Shown: positions 1 to 11,879, counted from the stretch's first letter. The stretch is DNA of 64,000 nt from Chenopodium formosanum (GCA_024500155.1 CM044874.1:5905001-5969000); one strand, 5' to 3'. The notes: generated from the sequence alone by a model not told the origin. Numbers and translations are program-made.

Positions 1-1024
1 ATGAATATTGTTTCCCTGACTTTCCAAAAGGGGAAAACCCCTGAGTACAAAGGCCCAATCGAATATTTCTCGGCTCATTAGAGAAATCTGGAAATTTTTC
101 ATCAAAATTTTTCCATGCCTCTCCATCACATGGATGAGACATTACACCCTCGGCTTGATTATTCTTTGCATACCAAGTCATTTGTTGAGCCGTAGATTTT
201 ATCGCATAGAGTCTTTGTAATCTTGGAGCAATTGGAAAGTAAATAAGTTCTTTCTTAGAACTTTTTTTACCATTTTCTCTTGAAGGTTTGAAACGCCCTT
301 CTTTGCATATACGACACTCTTCAAGATCTTTGTTTTCTTTCCAGAATAGCATACATCCATTTGGACAACAATCAATCTTAAGATGTGGAAGTTCAAGTCC
401 GTCGAGCAATTTTCGAGTCTTATAGAAATTGTCAGTCATCTTATTTTCTTCTGGACACATATCTTTCATTAAGGATGTGACACTATCAATTGCTCTATGA
501 GGTACGTTATATTCACACTTAATATTTGTTACTCTTGCAGCAACTGATAAAAAAGACAAAGTAGAACCCTTATACAAAGGTTTCTTGGCTGCAGATAACA
601 TATCAAAGAACTTCTTTTGCTCTGGAAGTGGATCCTCCTCCACAACATTATCCATAGCATATTGAGGTCCGAATGCATCAATTACCATATCCCTATAGGG
701 TTTAGACACATCTTGTGTAGAGGTTGACTCTCCACTTAGAGATTCATTTGAAATCTAGTCTTCCCCATGGCAGGTCCATTGGTAATAATCTGGTTGAAAA
801 CTGTTCTTATAAAGATGGTGTTTGATCGTGTCTACATATCTGTATGGAATATTTTCACACTTCGAATAAGGACATTTCATCAACCCGTCAATCAAAACAT
901 TTTCTTGCTCGCTAACAAATTCAAGGAATTCATCAACTTTATTAGCAAAGTTTGAGCAAAGAAACTTTTCATCAAGCCTCTTATACATCCACTCTCTATT
1001 TGAGCACATATTGCTGCAAATCAT
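1..1024 (-). pseudogene. CACTA transposase (TNP2 family), N-terminal part, copy 1
   Basis: Two in-frame segments are present. Positions 1,024-758 encode the transposase-associated domain typical of plant CACTA proteins (REWMYKRL near the start, then a Cys/His cluster around CPYSKC and HHLYK, ending WTCHGED). A TAG at 757-755 follows, and the frame reopens from about 709 to the window edge with the start of the TNP2 catalytic region (Cys pairs around CPNGCMLFW and CRICKEGRF). The protein would bind element ends and cut DNA in the nucleus. The same stop is present in the second copy at 23,282-23,280, so the nonsense mutation predates the duplication. Confidence 0.85.
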
Positions 1025-2525
1025 GTATCTTAGTTTTTTCCAATGATTTGATTAAAAAAAAAAACAAAATTAAACTTGTAGATGAAAATCAATTATTCAT
1101 GACTTTGGAAACAAATAAACAAAATTGGCAAAATGTATACATAAATTAAAGTATTTGATAATTTGAAAGTAGTTAACTTCATTTATACCAAAACACAATG
1201 ATTAAATGTTAACGCATGATTCAATGTATCATACTAGCAAATGAATTATATCATACAAACTCAATTTCTCAATATCTAGAATTCTATACCCAAGCTAAGC
1301 ATTAAAATGACTATACATGTGATCTTATATACGATGACTACTTGGTACTCCCTTTGATCCTTTTGTTCTTACCTCTTGACATCTTTTTGTGAGGAAAACA
1401 AAATCAAAAGTGGCAAAAATAAGAAGAGGACTTCACATTTATAAAGATACAATAATTTAGCAACAAGTTATAATTTTTTAGTAAACTTTAAAGGTTAAGC
1501 TGTAAGTCAGACTAACTTAATAGTATGTCTTTAGCATATATACTCAGTAATGCAATGCAAGATCCTACATTTATATGTAGGAATAGTATGAACAAATCTA
1601 GTAATGTTATACAAGTGCATATATATATATATATTTCTGTTCTAATTGAAAAAAGATTGACAATCAAATGCTCATAACATAAAATATTTTTCTTTGTCAA
1701 CCACTTTCATATAATGTTAGTACAATATAGAGTGGTACCTTTTAGATGACGGCCAAAATAAAAGCAAATTCCCAAGTGTTACCAACAACCCTTGCGTCTA
1801 CAATGCACCACCAACAGACTAAAGCTAGCAACTATCACACTTTCAACAACACAGTGTCACCCCTACATCAGTCACCTATACCACACACACATCAACCAAT
1901 TAGATTATTCAATTCTCATAAATTAAGAATGGGATAATTTAAAGTAGCCAAATCAAAGATATTACTCTAAATTACAAAATTAAACAATAATACTATAATA
2001 ATAATAAAAAATTAAAAAAAAAAAAAAAATCAAAGTGCAATCTCTTCGAAATAAAAAATACATAGTATATGAAAAGGGATATGGGAATTGAATTAATTAA
2101 AACATGTCAAGTAATGTTAAAGCTGAAATCCCAAAAACATGATAACCCATAGTAGAACCTTCCAAATTTAGTACTACAAACTTAGACCCAACATTTCCTC
2201 TGTAGGAAGTTGGAACGCAGGGAAGGAATTCCAAAAAAAAAACATTACTAATTTAACAATTCCAGCTCACATCAAGCTGATCCAAGCTATCAAAATATCT
2301 ATCTACCAATTTCCTACCTATTGCATTAAGAGAACAAAAATAAACACAATAACCTATAATTTTTTTAAAAGCACTTAATAATAGTAGAATTTTGGGCTAA
2401 CTATGCTACAAAACTGAAATTAACCTAGAAAATTGAAGAATTTCATGTCAAATTATAGACAAGAACTAAGAGGAGAAAAAACTTACCAATTCTTGGGTTT
2501 TGTGTTGGTGGATTTAGGCAGACAA

Positions 2526-2536
2526 CTATTTATATA
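2526..2536 (-). promoter_or_regulatory. Probable TATA box of the CACTA transposase gene, copy 1
   Basis: On the minus strand the sequence reads TATATAAATAG, followed about 40 bases later by a good splice donor (G|GTAAGT at 2,487/2,486). This suggests a short non-coding first exon and a leader intron before the transposase start, as in many plant CACTA genes. The exact start site is inferred. Confidence 0.55.
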
Positions 2537-3452
2537 CTTTAGCAACCCTTTGAAGACAGCTACAACTACCCACCGTTAACAGAGGGTGGCGGCAATTCCC
2601 AAGAACAATGGTTTTTCACATACTTGAATTGGGTTTTGGCAAAACAAAATTCTTAGAAAGCCTAGAGTTTACAAACTGAAGGAGGACAGAGAGAGTGAAA
2701 TTTTTTGGGCATAAGCTTTTTAATATTCAACTTTTTTCAGGTTAATTGGGTGAAATTTTGGGGACCCGCCAATATTTTCGTTTAGTCCGCCAAAATGAAA
2801 ATTGGCGACAAATTTGGGTTATGACTTTTTAATATTCAACTTTTTCTTAGATTGTGTATTACAACTATATAGCTTTATGAAATTTCTTTCCAGAACTCAG
2901 CGACCAAAATTTTTTTATATACGTTGCCAAGAAATTTAGCAACCAATAATAAAAGGCAAATTTTAGCCTTATAAGCTCGGCAACCAATAAATTTTTCTTC
3001 GTCTCCATTTAGCTACGAAATAAAACACGGTTGCCATATTCAGTTGCTAAATCTAGGTTTTTTTGTAGTGTAATTTATATATGTACTAATAATCCATCAA
3101 AATTTTATGATCACGCAACTTGTAGGTTTAGTCCACACTTAAGTGTCATCATGTGATTTATATATAACACTATCATCTAAATATACTGTCATGTGTTTTT
3201 TATATATTAATTTGAATAAAAGAAACTCTAACAAGTATAAATCACGATAAATTCTAATATGACAAAAAAGTCATCTTGATATTAATCTCCATATAGAAGC
3301 CAACTTATATCAAATAACTATTCCATATCCACATGATGTACATGACATGTATTGTATGGTAATATTCACTATAAAATAGCTACTTTCCAGATTAAACCCT
3401 TCTTTTTGTCCACTCTAAATATATTTTTATAATCCAATATGATCTTCTACAG

Positions 3453-5661
3453 GGTAACCTAATACATGGTCGGTTAGTTGAAGATGAAATAGACACATTT
3501 GGCCACTATTTCATGATGGATGGCCATTATGAGATAACCAATGCTCTAATTAATCCTATGCCAAAGCATTTCCAAATTGAAATCACTGATATTCCATATC
3601 AGTTAAATTTCGCACCTACAACTCTTGTACAGCAGATTTGCCCTGTCACTGGTGAAGCAGAACCTGAGTTCAATACAATATCGTCTATCACAAAAACTCA
3701 GTTCCTAGATGAAATCTGTGGTATGTTTCAATAAGGATTTCATAAATGTTTCATTATTCACACTACTCGAATAAACCTTAATTTTAACAATGCAGAGCTT
3801 CAGCCAATAAGTGCTATAACACATGATATACAAGAATATGTCACATATGATATAGTAAACAAATCTTTTTAAGTATTGAACAATGATCATAACAGAAACG
3901 AAACTAATATTCATGACTACTAATTGTAGATGTATTGGGAGTGGTCTTATTTGTAGAGGAAGAAGCCCGACTGGTTGATTCATGTTGTGGTCAACCCTCT
4001 TATGTTAGAGAGGTTGTCATAACAGACCAAACGTGAGAATCATATATTTATATACTATTGTGCATTCTTAATATACAGCTTTACAATGATGACTGATAAT
4101 TAATTACAATGCTTATTCCTGTTTAACAGCAATACTCGGCCTATAATCATTAATGTGTGGAATCATCTTGCTGGAAGTAAATGCGAACAGTTAAATGTTT
4201 GGGCAGAAAAATTTACAATAGTTGGCTTTACATCAGTTAAACCAACCACTCTTAAAGGTTAGAATATATGAAGCCTAACACTTAAGTATTTTTCACAATG
4301 TATAAATCTTGAGCTAATTATGATATACATTATATAGGCTTTTCTTTGTCAACTAGAATGTACAGCCAAATAATCTACAACCCAAAAGGAGATAGGGCTG
4401 ATGTCTTGCGTGAATGGCATATATAATTTCCTATATCACTTATAAAATATATGATCCTTCGCATGACAATAACAAGTTATAACTTTTATAGATCTGAGCT
4501 GTATACACAAATATTGTTGGATCGACAAGATATAATTTTACAAGTTCGTTCTCCTGAGGATAAAGATTCAATTGTCACTATCCAGTATCTTAAAGATAAG
4601 AAGGTTTCAACTTACGATCTTATACCACATATGCATCAACCACTAAATTCTTAGCAATCGCATGTATATAATATTTTATTTTTTCCTGTTTGAAATGTTC
4701 TAGTGTAGGCACAGAACGCACTACAGGATGAAAAGCATTGGATTTCTGCAAGTATAGTTCCTGCATCTACGGACCAGCTGTTCGTTTACATAGGTTGCTC
4801 TAGCTGCGGGAAGCCAACAACCCTTCTAGAAGGGAGATTATTTGCTTGTTCAAAATGCTACACCAGAGAAACACTTGCCTGCATCAGGTATATAATTATG
4901 ATAGCTAATGTTAATATAGTTCTATCACCACATATCAATTCTAAGATATCTGCTTCATAATCCTATTATTATACACAGGGTAGCTCTCACCTTTGACGCA
5001 GTAGATACAAATGACAGCTTATCCTTCACAGCATTAAGCAATGAAACTGAAAAAATATTTGGGATGTGTACAACTGATAAAAATCGAATCAAGACAAATG
5101 TATGTGCTCAAAGTAATAAAATGAACTATATATCAAATAAAATCAATTACTATATATATATATCAAGTAAATGTATATGTAGACTTACTTGACCTGTAAT
5201 AATCACAGGAAGACATTTTCTCTTTTACTGCTGCATGCTTGAATATCTGTTCCAAGGTATTCCACCTCAAAGTTGGACCCTCACCAGCTTTAACTGCAGC
5301 CAACAAATTGCATTGGATATTAGAGGATGTTTGCATATCAACTGATGATATAATTCCAATTCCAATAGCCACAGGACAGTCTCATTTTCCTTCGGCGGTA
5401 ACTGGAAGAGATAAGGGCAAGAAATATGCTGACCTAGAAATGCTTCCTAATTGGTCGGCACATAAGCGTCCTCGTTCTTCATCCAACAGAAGTACCTCAA
5501 AATTAACCAATGAAGTTGGATCTCCAAATCTGAGGCAAGAAAATGCTAGAACAATCACCACAGACCCTTCTGATGTGCATGCTCCTGCAATTAAGGTCAG
5601 GAAAACTGAACAAACAAGTGACAAGGACGTCCCAATGACTACTTCCAGCCCTTCAATCTGA
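3453..5661 (+). pseudogene. Helitron-borne RPA1-like single-strand DNA-binding protein gene, copy 1
   Basis: The large subunit of replication protein A coats single-stranded DNA; plant Helitrons often carry a diverged copy. Nine exons can be traced: 3,453-3,720, 3,796-3,854, 3,930-4,032, 4,130-4,257, 4,338-about 4,425, 4,492-4,603, 4,709-4,887, 4,979-5,099 and 5,209-5,661. Most have GT/AG borders and compatible phases. Exon 1 begins an OB fold (GNLIHGRLVEDEI). Exon 7 carries a four-cysteine zinc ribbon (CSSCGK and CSKC) typical of the RPA1 C-terminal domain. The tail is basic and Ser/Thr-rich. Defects: the upstream start exon is absent, exons 2 and 3 join one base out of phase, and exon 5 lacks a normal donor (GGCATA). 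It is therefore probably non-functional. Confidence 0.72.
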
Positions 5662-5774
5662 ATCCTTAAAGGCACTAAGGTTTTATGAAGCATAAATTTT
5701 GGTGTTTTAAAGTAGTAGAATATAGATATTGCATTAGAAGAACCATCGGCAGTTATAGGTTACGTTTTTGCTGG

Positions 5775-5816
5775 GTTATGAAGGAACATAAGTAGTGACT
5801 TGTGTTCCTCCATAAC
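5775..5816. repeat. Hairpin element A (19-bp arms, 4-nt loop), copy 1
   Basis: The arms GTTATGAAGGAACATAAGT and ACTTGTGTTCCTCCATAAC are inverted repeats with two mismatches around the loop AGTG. A closely related hairpin lies about 160 bp downstream. Both sit in non-coding DNA just after the RPA-like gene. Confidence 0.8.
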
Positions 5817-5937
5817 ACTCACCTTAATAAGGTAAAACGTAGATGGTGCATTTTGCAACCTTAGCAACATAGTGTTCTTAAAAATGAACAAAATCAATCT
5901 ATTTTTATAAGACCATAGGTCATAAATCTTTTGAAGA

Positions 5938-5979
5938 GTTGTGTAGGAACATAAGTAATAACTTGTGTTCCTACAAAAC
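5938..5979. repeat. Hairpin element B, sibling of hairpin A, copy 1
   Basis: The arms GTTGTGTAGGAACATAAGT and ACTTGTGTTCCTACAAAAC are inverted repeats with two mismatches around AATA. The core GGAACATAAGT...ACTTGTGTTCC is shared with hairpin A. The pair could be the ends or stems of a small foldback element. Its function is unknown. Confidence 0.8.
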
Positions 5980-6340
5980 ACTTTGGTAACATATAGATGC
6001 AAGTATTTATATTACATATGTACGAAACATCCTAAATATTTTGAACATTTTGAAGGACCATATAGGTTCCCATAAGCTCATTATGTAGAGCTTTTTCCAA
6101 TATTATGTGCTATGTGAATCTAGCAGCAGTAGTAAAGACTAATATTGTTAATTATATAATTAATTAAATAGTGTGTGCTTCATAATTATTTTTTTGCCTT
6201 CATAAATTTATGACAGCTATCTAATAGTTTTAAAACAGTCACAAAATACAATAGTATATGCTAACCATATACATAATGCATAATTTTTCAGCAAAATCCT
6301 ACCACCAGTTTTAAACTTCATACTCTCAAGTAATATATGA

Positions 6341-6397
6341 TTTGAAATTCATATTATGTCTTTATTCTGTTTTGAAATTCATATTATGTCTTTATTC
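6341..6397. repeat. 30-bp tandem repeat, about 1.9 units
   Basis: The unit beginning TTTGAAATTCATATTATGTC occurs at 6,341 and again at 6,371 with no mismatch in the 27 bases of the second unit. It lies in non-coding AT-rich Helitron interior. The same repeat is present in copy 2 at 28,866-28,922. Confidence 0.85.
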
Positions 6398-7518
6398 AAT
6401 TTAAGGGTCACTAAAATACTCATAATGTTTAAAACATATACCATGAAAATTCTATAGTATCAACGAAGATTCAGAAGAATACCTTGATAGCAATCTAAAA
6501 TCATAGCTACCTAACTTCGTACATTAGAAAATCAAACAATATGATATACAATTTTAATCTCAATACATACACGACCTTCCTAAATAAACCTCCGATATAC
6601 AAGGTTTGATGAAAAACCCCTACCACTAATTATATATATATGCACCTAAGATATATACTTAGTAATTTTGTTCTTTTTGGAGCATAGTAATCTATATACA
6701 CTTAAATTTAACCAAAATACAATAAATAATATTTATGGAAGTACATCTTCACAAATTTTGTTATGTGATATGTCATTAGCATCATAAATAATCATAATAA
6801 AATAACATAAATATTATTTAAGGGTCACTGCTTGATTAATATAATTCACTATTTACAGTTAATTGAATCACCGCTAATAATATTCATTTCAAATTCAATT
6901 CATAATTAATTTAGATCTACAAATAAATAAGATAATTAATTTGATTAAACATAGGTACTTAATGTATTGTAAGCATTTTTAATACTTATAGTAATTTTTC
7001 TAAATCTAATAACCATGCTCTTTTGGGGTACACACTTGTGATGAAATAGACTATGGCATTACAAAATCTCTGAAGAAATCTATACATAAACCACAATATA
7101 TGAACAAGTGGCATTAACTATTTACCTTTTAGAAAACAAATCACCTAACATATCATAAAATCTATGGCAATCTATGTAAAATCTAAATAACCAAACTATA
7201 TAGTAACACGTGTAATGTAATATCATCTTTGCTTCCAAAAAAAAAAAAAACCTTTTGTACAAATAATAAGCTATAGCCATATTGTGTCTATAAATACACT
7301 TCAAGAAATTGACTTCATGCATCTTCACCATAGCAAAACACACATTATATATAATCACATATACATCACTAGCTCACTGCATTGCTAGAATTATGTCTCA
7401 AAACCAATCCATAATAAAAAAAACCCATCTACTATCCACTTATCAATCAAAAAACAAGCAAAGCCTATTTCAAAATTCCATTCCAATCATTTACAAAACC
7501 AAAAAACTTACCAATCAA

Positions 7519-7649
7519 TAGCACAATTTTTGCTAAAATATAGAATCATTAGCACAATTTTTGCTAATGTATTTCTATAATCACTTCTTTAATACAATTA
7601 TACAACTACCGGGAAAATTAACTTTATCAGTATTATAATTGTATTAAAG
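7519..7649. repeat. Cluster of direct and inverted repeats, copy 1
   Basis: TAGCACAATTTTTGCTA occurs at 7,519-7,535 and 7,550-7,566 (31-bp spacing). Immediately downstream is a perfect 16-bp inverted repeat, CTTTAATACAATTATA at 7,587-7,602 and its reverse complement at 7,634-7,649, around a 31-nt loop. It could be a small MITE or foldback remnant. No coding sense was found. Confidence 0.75.
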
Positions 7650-8802
7650 TTTTTCGATAGTTACTCACTGCCTCTGCAATGCCGGGCTATGCGAAATTCG
7701 GGACTCCCATAACTCGGGTAACCCGGATCGCCAATACTACTATTGCCCAGGAAAATTTGTTAGTACTCTGATTATTATATCAACAAATTAGTAATTATTT
7801 CTTAAACTGATATTGTGAAGTTGTTATTATATTAATGTAATAAACCTAGCTAAAATTGTTATACCTCTAAGTCATTTTCATGTTATCTTAAAAATTAGCT
7901 CTCTTTAAGAACTAATTGTATAGAACATTTGAACATATATTTTGGATCTATTGTTACAATGTGTAGCTATTATATACTTTACATTATACAATCAATGACG
8001 AAAATCATTTTTATTTTGCATCTAATTTATTAGATTCTATGTCTGTAAATTTCAAATTAAAATAACATAATTAATTGTTAGATATTATATATGTGACATT
8101 ATTGACTAACTTAATGACATTATTAAACCCTTTTTTTCCCCTATTATTTATAAGCATATACATTGTGTATATTCCTTATAAGATTGCATGGTATCTTATG
8201 AAAGCTCCTCCTTTTTTTGCAATTCATGCATAAATATATAACCATAATTGTTATTAATAATGAGCCATTTAGTTAATCATATTGCAGACTAAGTTTCTCT
8301 AGCTACCTCAACAAGGAAACTTAAAATTTTAAGAATAGTTTAGGAGAAACCTCGCCTTCATTTAGTTGGCTTTTTTTTTTTCTTTCTATTTCATTTATCT
8401 TAGTTTACTTGATTTTTCTGTAATAGGTTTTTATTCTCTACTTTTTCCTCTATTAATCTAGGTTGTATCCTAACATTTTATATAAATGACTATCCAACAA
8501 GTAAAATGAGACAGACAATGTAATGAAATTAAATACAAGTTTTGGTTTTGGGCCCATTAAAAAGAATAGTAATTCCCACAATTTAGCTAAGCTTAATTGA
8601 TTTTCAGCATACAACTTACACATAAGAAACGGAATTAAAGTTCTCTGTTCATATAAGGATAATATACTTATTGATCTCATGTCATGGAATAGACATAACA
8701 AAACACAAGGCTATAATCATATAGCACTACTAAACTAAACCAAAATTAAAGTCATACAATTAGCTTATCAAATTAAGTTCTTATTGATTCAAACTAACAA
8801 CA

Positions 8803-9376
8803 TTAGAAATCAGTACTCAATTGCAAATAAACATAAAAAGCAATACGATTGCCCCGACTAAGCTTGAACACAGCGCCTAAATCTATTTGCACATCATATT
8901 CATTGATCAATTTATCAACTCCTTTTTTAATAAAACACTTCACAATTCTATTTCCGGAAGTGTGTATCTTCAATTCAGCTTCAAATTTTGAATCATAAAG
9001 CCGCAACAATATTTTTGTTGTCTCTACAAGATTTTGGAAATGATCTCGAGCAAAATCTATTGGAACATTCTACATCCAACAACACAAACAAAGGGAACAA
9101 AAAAAAAGGGATAAATACCCATATATAAGCATCACAATGTTCACTAAAAAATATCTTTAAAATATCAACAAAATATAATAAACTAAATAAAAAAACACAT
9201 ACTATAATTACCTGTGAATGATACGATTCTGAAAACACAAATTGAAAATTACGCCCTTTTAATCTAGCTGACATACTATTTGCCCAACTATTTGCCGCAA
9301 TCATCCTTTCCGAGCATCTTTGAATCAGAGGCTTACGACCACGCTTGTTACTACCACTACTACCTATATTTTCCAT
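8803..9376 (-). CDS. Small two-exon gene with a B3-like DNA-binding fold, inside the Helitron, copy 1
   Basis: Exon 1 runs 9,376-9,212 (ATG to CAG, 55 codons). The intron 9,211-9,070 starts GTAATT and ends TGTAG. Exon 2 runs 9,069-8,803, in phase, to a stop. The spliced product is 143 residues with no internal stop. The N-terminus is basic (KRGRKP, AT-hook or nuclear-signal-like). After the intron VPIDFARDHF is followed by alternating hydrophobic and charged strands and a KKGVDKLINEYDVQ segment. This resembles the plant B3 domain (PxxFA, then GWxxFV). B3 proteins bind DNA as transcription factors. The fold call is inference from pattern. The gene lies alone between AT-rich stretches, opposite in strand to the RPA-like gene, and may be a host fragment captured by the Helitron. 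Confidence 0.6.
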
Positions 9377-10433
9377 ATTATTTTCGATATGAGAACAAAA
9401 ACAATACAACAATGAGACTTTTATAGGCACCAAATTAAACAAATGAAATACGTTATTCACACTTTAGTCAACCAAACACTTAATACTACTAAATTCCACA
9501 TTAACCTTTGACTTTAGTATGCATAAAACCAATTCCCTATAAGAATTGAGCAATAAAATGTAATTGCATCCGCAAGTTACAATTGCAAATCCCAAATTAA
9601 TACCTTAGTCAAACATATAGTAAATAATATACTTAATAATACCTTTCACATTAATATAACACCCTAATATTCATAAAAGTATCTCGCTTAGACTATGCAT
9701 ATATAATAATATTCACATAGACTATGCATATATTCCCATATATTAACTTGACACATAATAAACAATAACCAAACTTCCCACTCTAAGATACTACTACCCC
9801 TTTTGTAATTGAAGTTTACCGAAAAACAAGTATCAGTTGGGCTTTTAGAACGAAGCCCACTAATGAATCTAGAGCCAATTGAACAAGCTTACCCAACAAC
9901 ACCCAATAAAGATTACCACTATTTGAATCTCTTTAAGATTGTGCTTCTTCTACTTCAGTCCAACGTCAGCCCTTTAAGTCTGTATAATCCATTTAAAGCT
10001 ATTTCTACAAAGACTGATATTAAAAATAAATACATTCTTTTTTAAACACTTTCTTAATTTAGTCAATTTGATGACTTCTAATTCACTTTTTAAATGCTTT
10101 ATAACTATTTGTTAGTTGAGTATAAATAATTCTTAAACCCTCACATAAAGATTACATATCCGAAATAGTTAATCAAGTTCCGATACATTTTATTCTTCTA
10201 CTATTGCATGGTCATCACCAAACATTTTAAAACATTATGGCCCATTCTACATAGTACATACAAACATTGTATGTCACCACCTACGCAAGAAACATATAAG
10301 ACTCTGTATTAATAATTAAAGAATATATTTAATCAACATCATCAATCTTGTGTATCATTTATTCAATTAATCCATTAATGAACATACACACACTCATAAA
10401 ACAGTTAATTCAACCTATTACCAATAACTTGGG

Positions 10434-10467
10434 GAACCGCGCGCAACACGCGTGGGTTCGCAACTAG
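10434..10467 (+). other. Helitron 3' terminus: hairpin plus CTAG, copy 1
   Basis: The stem GAACCGCGCG pairs with CGCGTGGGTTC across the loop CAACA (one bulged C). Eight bases later the element ends CTAG, followed by T, as expected for insertion between A and T. In this copy one stem base is T at 10,453 where copy 2 has C (32,981), which weakens the stem. Confidence 0.75.
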
Positions 10468-10786
10468 TAATACTAAAAGTTAGTTTTAAACTTTTTGTGT
10501 CCGCACAAATTCTATTAATTAGTACTAATTAAAAGTTAGTTTTAATTACGATACTAAGTAGTATATGGAAAAGTCAGTTACGATATACTAACTATAAATA
10601 TATGTTATTGCTCAAATAAATTGTGTTGAACTGTCATTCAATAAAATATCCTAAATTAATATTTGTTTTCTCTCTAATTCAGTCTTAATTGAATTAGTTT
10701 TACACCGACCTCATAAATAAATTCTAAGGATTAACGAAACTAATTAAGGATGATACTTCTTCAATTAGTGGGAAGACATTAAAGAT
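10468..10786. other. Short stretch of pre-insertion DNA between Helitron end and solo LTR, copy 1
   Basis: This is AT-rich sequence without an element signature. Its right end (aagat, 10,782-10,786) is the target duplication of the SIRE-like solo LTR. The same five bases recur at 57,262-57,266 on the far side of the nested elements. Confidence 0.6.
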
Positions 10787-11490
10787 TGTTGACCCTTATG
10801 TGTTTTGATGATGACTCAAGCAAACTTACACGTTTTAACAAATGTTTTTAAGTATTTTAAATCTTAGGAAGGAGGAAACTGAAGTATGTGATGATGTACC
10901 CGAGGAGGAACGAGCATACTGAAAGACAAAGGAGATTTAACACTAATAAGCGAGAAGTTAAAATTAAGAAAGCAGGACATTAGTTCCCCGAGGGAACTAA
11001 AGAATGGAAGCTTAGGTTGTTTTTTTAGCTTCTTGTACGTATAAATTATATTGACATTAGTAAGAGTCAATTGGAATAGTTATCTTATTTTAATTAATTA
11101 TATTTTCCTAAATTCCTACTAGATATTATTTAAGTAAATAATTATCTTTTGGAAAATATCATTTGAAGGAAATATCTTTTATAAATATCTTTTAACTGAT
11201 TTAGTTTTTACTTTTGAGAAAATGATTTTTTATGGAAACTATTTTTACGTGGGTTTTAATCAGTCAAATTAGTTGAGAAAATTAAGGAAGTAGTAAAAGA
11301 GTTTGAAAAAGTAGTGGGTTAGTTGCGTTCGTGGAGTTAGTGGAACAAACTAACTGATTAGTGGATGCATTTCTAACTCTATAAATAAAGCTTTTTTCAG
11401 TTTGCAAAAATACACTTTAGCATTCTAGCATATTTATTCTTACTTATTCCACTTGAGTCTAAAAGTGTTCGTGTGATTTATATTAGAGTT
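10787..11490 (+). mobile_element. SIRE-like copia solo LTR, left part, copy 1
   Basis: It starts TGTTGACCC and resembles the start of the copia LTR at 17,308 (both have TTTTGATGATGAC soon after). A TATA box (TATAAATA, 11,380-11,387) sits where an LTR promoter should be. The LTR is interrupted at 11,490 by the gypsy element; the last five bases gagtt are that element's target duplication. The right part of the LTR is found only once in the window, at 56,872-57,261. Confidence 0.75.
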
Positions 11491-11853
11491 TGTTTGGGTC
11501 CAATTAATCCTTATTGGGCCCGGTCAATAAATGATTCAATACAAGTCAAGGTCAAGGCCCAAGCCTCCTTTCCTGCCAAGTCAAGTTCCAATCAACGACC
11601 CAAGTCGTCATGGTTAGCCCATATGACCCCAAGCCCATCTCTTCTCCTTGTCATGCTAAGGTATAAAAGCCTTCAATTACTTCATTTATCATTCATTCAC
11701 ATTCAAGCCTCAAGCAATTAATACTCTTGCATAGCTTTCTCTCTCTAAACACTGTTTGACTTCGGCATCGGAGGGGCCTTCCTCGGAACAACCCCCGAGG
11801 CCAGTTTACATGTGTTTGTTGTGCAGGAAACCCTCGGCCCAACATCATTTGGA
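11491..11853 (+). repeat. Gypsy 5' LTR, 3'-truncated, copy 1
   Basis: It aligns with the 3' LTR at 56,445-56,807 with about 13 substitutions in 363 bp by eye. The match stops at CATCATTTGGA. The last 64 bp of the LTR (ending CGAAACA in the 3' copy) and any tRNA primer-binding site are absent. The TATA box TATAAAA is at 11,662-11,668. Confidence 0.85.
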
Positions 11854-11879
11854 TTCAATCAATAGTTCGAAGTAAACCT

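Larger units (their letters stand above)
1..3070 (-). mobile_element. CACTA (En/Spm-like) DNA transposon, 5' part, copy 1
   Basis: The right border is a CACTA terminus: the plus strand ends TTTTTTTGTAGTG at 3,070, which reads CACTACAAAAAAA inward on the minus strand. Just inside (about 2,880-3,060) are repeated AGCAACC, GGCAACC and TTGCCA-type motifs, like the subterminal repeats bound by the accessory protein in this superfamily. The next three bases, taa, would be one copy of the 3-bp target duplication. The transposase gene reads inward on the minus strand and runs off the window at position 1. About 1.4 kb of non-coding leader (1,030-2,530) lies between gene and terminus and appears to hold 5'-UTR introns. 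Confidence 0.85.
3071..10467 (+). mobile_element. Helitron-derived segment, copy 1 (3' end intact, 5' end not seen)
   Basis: The right border shows a Helitron 3' terminus: a GC-rich hairpin (10,434-10,459) followed eight bases later by CTAG at 10,464-10,467 and then T. An RPA-like gene of the type Helitrons carry lies at the left. Its first exon is missing next to the CACTA end at 3,070, so the Helitron probably continued leftward before the CACTA insertion (inference). No Rep/helicase gene is present here, so the element is non-autonomous or incomplete. The interior also carries a two-exon B3-like gene on the minus strand. The stretch 5,662-8,800 has no credible gene, only AT-rich DNA with several small repeats. 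Confidence 0.7.

Noticed and set aside
1746..1937. 63-codon ORF in the CACTA leader (also at 24,269)
   Set aside because: Lies in a region with leader intron features; no family resemblance; probably chance.
7660..7752. tRNA-like GC-rich block
   Set aside because: No TPsiC-arm consensus and no cloverleaf with a 7-bp acceptor stem could be drawn by eye.
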